Shown: piece after piece, positions 59,542-64,000 of the stretch
How the letters are laid out: each line of letters begins with the position of its first letter
Position numbering within the stretch: position 1 is the first letter of the stretch
NCBI GenBank assembly: GCA_018350325.1
Contig: JAEVLN010000001.1
Span: 3,873,254 to 3,937,253 of the forward strand
Direction: 5' to 3'
DNA: 64,000 bases
Source of the DNA: Globodera rostochiensis
Lineage: Eukaryota > Nematoda > Chromadorea > Rhabditida > Heteroderidae
Translations under genes and position numbers: made by a program
The notes under the pieces: generated by a model
Databases searched by the model: none
Told to the model about the DNA's origin: nothing
Seen by the model: the letters and a program-made list of their open reading frames with translations, nothing else

Positions 59542-61770
59542 TTAGACTCGAATTCGTTCGCGCCTCCGTCCGTTCTCCGCCGTCACACCATCGACGCCGC
59601 ATCCCTTCACACATTCGTTGAATTCTTTCCGCTTGACCACTTTCACCGCCCACTGGCTGATGCGCACCGTTTTGCCAACATCCCCGGAAGGCCAGGCCAA
59701 TTCGACAAAAACGCTGGCATTCTCTTCGTCCATCGACGTCACTTGCCCGTAGGAGCCTTTGTTCAGTCCGGCTGGAAAATTGTTAGGAAATTTTGTGACA
59801 AAAAGAAAAATGAACAACCCCCAACAACCATTCACTAGACAAAATCTTGGGAAGGCGGAACTCACTCCAATAACATTAATTGTAAAATAAATTCAAAAAA
59901 ATTTTGTCCACATCCAACTGACCTAGACATTTAATGTAGGAGTGTTTGCCAAGCGGCTTCTCTTCGTCGCCGGCACCCTTTTCATCTGTTTTCTGCGTAC
60001 TGGCCGATGCCGGTGGTCCAGTAGACGGAAGCACGGCGCCAAGGCCGAGTCCCTGAGAAAATTAATTTATTCTCAACTTTATAGTAAATGAAAAAAAACA
60101 GTGAATTAATTTAAAAAATTTCTGTGAGTGGAAACCTAAAGCAACAGAAAGATGAAATTTCATGCACTTTTCAAACATCCACTGAGTTGTTTATTTCGGC
60201 AAGCCTCTAGGATGTACTTGGACAGGGAAAAGTGTCCAACACTGCTGGAACTTGCCACAGAAAGTTTAAACCCCTCACTAAACCAATGGGAAACCGAACT
60301 TTCGGGACTTTTTAATGTACGCCCACACTTACCCACTACATCACCACCCATCGACAAAAGAATGAGTTATTCATTAGTATTATATTTATAATACTTTCTA
60401 TAAAATAAGGACGGTTCCAACGCCGCTATAAACTTTTTGGTTAAATTCAAATCGAAAGATTTCAGCCATTAAAATCACTCAAAAAAATTAGTTTCGGCAC
60501 CTTTGGGCGTGGCGCACTGACGCGTAGCGACACCGCCTGCGGATTTGACTTGCCGATGCACGACTGCGCGTCCTTCCAGCCGCAGCCACGCAGAAATGCC
60601 AACCCAAACTCGCCCACCGGCACACTCGCGTAATCCGGGTCATCGTCATCCGCCACCGCAACGGTCGGCACAGTCTGTCGATACGACGACTCCAATGACA
60701 ATGAGGCGATTTTCTGTAAAAGTTGAAAAGGATAAGAAAATGAACCAAAAATGTTAGTCTATACGTGCAACTGAGAGGAACAATTCACCCCCCCAGGGAT
60801 TATCAAAGTTTACAACAATAAGAAAATGGTTATAGCGTCCTAAAAAGGGGGGGGGGGGGGGGTCAGTCCCAATCTTTCATTAATTGACATTTGTTTCCAC
60901 AAACCCTATGTCCACCGACCTCTTCGCTTTCCTCGTCCTCCAAGCTGTCGAGTAACAGCGACAGCCTAGCCTGGTCCGCCTCTGTGGCAGTTCCTTCGTC
61001 CACCAACTTTTTGAGTCGCGTAATTTGCGCTCGACTGGACAATCGAAGGACGGGAATGACGAACAGCTTTTTCTCACGTTTGGCACGCGGTTTTTCGGCA
61101 CTAAAATTATTTTGTTAATTCAAATAATATTAATAGACAATGTATCATTTTTAAAGGGATGAAAATCGCCCCGGCTGCAGTATTATTAAACTTTGTGTTG
61201 TAAATCTCTTAACAAATTGAATTAAAAGCCCCCCCCCCCAGAAGTGAAGCATAATTCTCAAAAAAACAATTGTATTTTTGAACAAAAAAGCAATAAAAGG
61301 GAAAATGCACACCTATCGAACATTTTTTTGGAAAAATCCCTTAACAAAAATGCAAAAACACGCCCCTAAAAATCGTCTTTTTCCCCCTCCCCCCTCCCCA
61401 AATTTCTGGCTACGGCCTGGTTCACATACTCGATGATGACACCGTCTTCCAAGCTGAGGACGCCCCGTTTCTTGGCTCTGTGCTCATCCTCTTTCTCTTC
61501 TCCCTCGTCGTCGTCCTCCCAATTCTGATGGTCTCTTCTGCCCCCAAGAGTGACGCACCTTGTGACACTGTTCGTTTCGCGTCGCGTAACACTAAACGAA
61601 ATTTTGGTCGCGCCGCCGGACGATTCCTCCACGACAGTCGTTGCGATAGTTGCAGCTGTTGAAGTCGTAGAGGAGACCAATTCGTCTTGAACCACCGGGC
61701 CAGTGTCAGCGGAGTTGTTCATCGTAGTCGTGGGGACGGAATTGTGGGAGGATGGAGAATTCGAATACAT
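59542..61770 (-). CDS. GPKOW: GPKOW: G-patch and KOW-domain spliceosomal protein
   Basis: Probable ATG 61770-61768 (MYSNSPSSHNS) and stop TAA 59544-59542. In order: a head ending in the family motif KISFSVTRRE (about 61595), acidic linker, LEDGVIIEYVNQAVARNL (61395-61450), KLFVIPVLRLSS (61035-61070), then the G-patch VGEFGLAFLRGCGW (60585-60630) with KVPKLIF/GLGLGA (60050 upstream exon) and finally a KOW domain (GLNKGSYGQVTSMDEE, 59690-59775; ISQWAVKVVKRKEF). This is the domain order of human GPKOW, whose G-patch activates the helicase DHX16 in spliceosome activation; Arg/Lys segments bind RNA. The KOW2 of human GPKOW is not seen, and the protein ends shortly after KOW1, so it may be shortened. 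Convergent with TMEM135, 355 bases between stops. Confidence 0.85.
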
Positions 61771-62421
61771 TTCGAATTTGTTGGATTGTTGTTTTTTGGA
61801 GAGAATTTTACGGATGATGCAATGCCAATAACGCAACGGATGAGATCGTTTGGCAAGTCCTATGACGGAGAAAAGAAGTTGATAAATTCAAAAAATAATG
61901 ACAGGGCATATGAAAAAGAAAGGTGATGATTGGGTTTGTTGGACTTAAGGCCGTAGGATTATCCTATTTTTCCTTGATTCCCAAAGCTTTGACATGCAAA
62001 TCACTGCATGTTGGTACTGAAACCGAAGAGGGGATTTCGAAATCTACTCTCTCTGTCTGCCCACCATTTTATTGCTTCTTTTGTTCATTCTCTTTCTCTC
62101 CCATCTCTATCGTTACTCTTACTCTCTCCAAAGCGTTTGTTCTTAATTTATGCTTGCTCCCGTTCTCTTGCTTCATCAGCACAATTGTCGTTCTCCGTAA
62201 TTTGTATTTGGTCCATGGCCAATAGGTAACAACTACCTATATACATTCAGAACATCACTCGCCTATCGATTTATATTTACTGCGTAAAACTGACAGCCAT
62301 TCAACACACCCGCATTTGTAACTTAAATAAAACTACTTGATTTTGGTTTTTTATTTCTGAGGTCAGATTGAACTTCATTTAATTTTGAAAAACCTGATCA
62401 TTCGAGAAAAGCAAACAAAAA
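61771..62421. other. Divergent intergenic region between GPKOW and the H3 variant
   Basis: Should hold both promoters. No gene seen. Pyrimidine-rich at 62045-62135 (CTCTCT-type). Frames here have no motif. Confidence 0.5.
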
Positions 62422-63006
62422 ATGGCAAGGACTAAACAAACTGCGAAGAAAACGATGAGTGCAAAGCAGGCCGCAACGATGGACACTCACAACCAGTTGC
62501 TTTTCAAACGAACATCGGCCGTTCCTGCAGTCAAAAAAGCGGGGGTCGGCATGGGCCACCGTGCTGCTGTCCAGCTGGCCACTAAAAGTGCTCCAAGTCG
62601 TCGTCACCAGCGCTATCAACCATCGCGTCAAGGCGTTCGTCTGCCACCGCCTCCGCAACCGTTGCGACAAAAACGCCACAAAAAGCGCGGTTCATTAGCG
62701 TTGGCACAAATAAGAAAATTTCAAGCCAGTGTCAATCTGCTTTTGCCGCGCGCCGCTTTCTTTCGCGTTGCCCGCGAGGTGACAATGCAGTATGCTGTTG
62801 GGATGCGCTGGCAGGGCCAGGCGTTGCTGGCCTTGCAGACGATGGCCGAGTGTTACCTGGTCAATCTGTTCGAGGATGCCAACATGTGCGCGCTCCATGC
62901 TGGCCGTGTGACAATAATGCAGAAGGACATCACTTTGGTTCGAAAAATTCGCGGCGAGCCGCCGCTGCCGTCGACGATTTCCCATCCGACAACTCATCGT
63001 CATTGA
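62422..63006 (+). CDS. Divergent histone H3 variant with CENP-A-like fold residues
   Basis: A single exon of 194 codons plus TGA. The tail begins exactly like H3 ([11 protein letters not shown]), keeping K4 but with R8 changed to K and S10 to T. The next 80 residues are an expanded, Gln/Arg/Pro-rich linker, roughly twice the canonical distance to the fold. The histone fold is clear: [11 protein letters not shown] (canonical VALREIRRYQ), [42 protein letters not shown] and [12 protein letters not shown]. Trp at the position of H3 Phe84 and HAGRVT (not HAKRVT) are residues of CENP-A, yet loop 1 has the H3 length, without the usual CENP-A insertion. A C-terminal extension of 15 residues follows. 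It could be a centromeric, germline or otherwise specialised H3. No histone 3' stem-loop was found. Family certain; role inferred. Confidence 0.9.
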   Translation: MARTKQTAKKTMSAKQAATMDTHNQLLFKRTSAVPAVKKAGVGMGHRAAVQLATKSAPSRRHQRYQPSRQGVRLPPPPQPLRQKRHKKRGSLALAQIRKFQASVNLLLPRAAFFRVAREVTMQYAVGMRWQGQALLALQTMAECYLVNLFEDANMCALHAGRVTIMQKDITLVRKIRGEPPLPSTISHPTTHRH

Positions 63007-63461
63007 TCTTTCGCGTCCAGCGAATTGTCTTCGCTTTGGAATTTTTCTTAAAAAACGTTCGCAAATTTTGGGTTGGATTTTGAGTACTAAATGAATTTGC
63101 AGACTGAACTCACATCCCCACCCCTCTGAAGTGCACAATGACCACTTAGAAGATTTCTGATACTCACTCATCATCCATCCGATTCAATTCCCGCCAATTC
63201 GCTTGCCCTTGTTTTTGCTGCTGTTGTTTGCGCCGTAAAACTCCTCCGTCAGATGGATGGATGGAAAGAAAAGGAAATGTTGTTTTCTTCAACTGATCAA
63301 ACGATCAAACACCTAACAGATCACTGAATAAATTGGTCTCTTCTCATTTTCTCAACCTTAACACGTGAACAATTTGCGATAAGCTCTTCCAAATATTTTA
63401 TATTCGTTGCGATTTAATTCAGTTTCCAGGACTTACTTTTCTCTTCCAGAAAATAATTAAA
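63007..63461. other. Intergenic region
   Basis: No gene seen. Presumed promoter of the heme lyase gene; an acceptor-like TCTTCCAG lies 15 bases before its ATG. Confidence 0.5.
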
Positions 63462-64000
63462 ATGTCGGACGGTTGTCCCCGTGCGGGTGGTGCTAGTGGT
63501 GGAGGCTGTCCATTGTCGAGTGATGATAAAATCGACCCGTTTAATGCGGTTTGTGCTTGTGGCGTGCATCGGATTTCCCACTCCGAATTCAGATGCCACC
63601 GCCCAATCAGAAGCCGGCCCCCGATCAGCCCTTTCATCTTTCGACACAGCGCCAAAAGTCGACCATTCCAAAGGCGAATGTGACGGTCGACGGACAATTG
63701 GAGACGTGGGAATACCCTTCGGCACAAATGTTTTGGAATGCGATGCTCAAAAAAGGTTTTGCACGTTAAGTTTTGAATCCGTTAGGAAGATGTTCGGACA
63801 TTTACATTAGTGTAAAAACGGACTTCGCACATTGAGGGGAAAGATCAAAACAAACTCAAAAAACGCCAGAAAAGGATGGATTTCGGAGTGGAAGAATGCC
63901 TTTTTTGAGACCTAAAGTTTTAGGCTGGCGTTGGAAAGATGACCATCTGAACCAACGCGATATGGATAGCATCATTCGTATACACAATGCCAACAACGAA
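63462..64000 (+). CDS. HCCS: Holocytochrome c synthase (cytochrome c heme lyase), 3' end outside window
   Basis: Three exons are visible: 63462-63547, 63592 onwards to about 63752, and one starting at about 63922. The start [20 protein letters not shown] carries two Cys-Pro heme-regulatory-type motifs. The second exon reads [20 protein letters not shown], then [19 protein letters not shown]. The third reads [25 protein letters not shown] at the window edge. These are the conserved blocks of mitochondrial HCCS, which attaches heme to the CxxCH of cytochromes c and c1 in the intermembrane space. The catalytic His lies downstream of the window. The first intron is only about 44 bases. Confidence 0.93.

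Overview
The window is nuclear DNA of a nematode. It has multi-exon genes with short AT-rich introns ending in TTTNCAG-type acceptors, a nematode-type cytoplasmic intermediate filament gene with a lamin tail, a TWK-type potassium channel, probable trans-splice acceptors just upstream of start codons, and many intronic and intergenic minisatellites and poly-G/C tracts. At least three introns need a GC-AG donor. That feature, together with secreted repeat proteins of unknown function, points to a tylenchid plant parasite, perhaps a cyst nematode. This species-level guess is an inference. All gene models were built by eye from exon frames and splice phases.

Layout, left half. 101-3041 (+) is the 3' part of an unrecognised low-complexity/coiled-coil protein. 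3896-5771 (+) is a short-chain dehydrogenase/reductase that has lost its catalytic residues. 7430-7753 (+) is a 90-residue secretory peptide precursor. 8821-10355 (-) is a secreted protein built of repeated PPGF modules. 11791-17198 (-) is a secreted coiled-coil protein of about 1116 residues whose centre is about 51 copies of a 9-residue repeat; its introns carry two unrelated minisatellites. 17889-21675 (-) is a two-pore potassium channel with a very long M2-M3 loop. 22352-23560 (-) is an unrecognised single-pass membrane protein. 23561-26253 is mostly repeats.

Layout, right half. 26315-30580 (+) is a POGZ/ZNF280-like zinc-finger protein with a foldback element in its first intron. 31303-34118 (-) is a katanin p60 AAA ATPase. 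38267-43942 (+) is an IFB-1-like intermediate filament with three splice-compatible first exons. After about 5 kb of repeat-rich intergenic DNA comes a gene-dense housekeeping cluster: dihydrofolate reductase (48952-49785), an MFSD12-like transporter (50003-52522), TEX10/IPI1 (53167-55319), SEC20 (55484-56550), TMEM135 (56959-59187), all +, then GPKOW (59542-61770, -), an intronless histone H3 variant with CENP-A-like residues (62422-63006, +) and the 5' part of holocytochrome c synthase (63462 to the window end, +).

Spacing and acceptors suggest that DHFR-MFSD12 and TEX10-SEC20(-TMEM135) are transcribed as operons. The most unusual items are the H3/CENP-A hybrid, the secreted 9-residue-repeat protein, the SDR pseudoenzyme, and the three phase-matched head exons of the filament gene.
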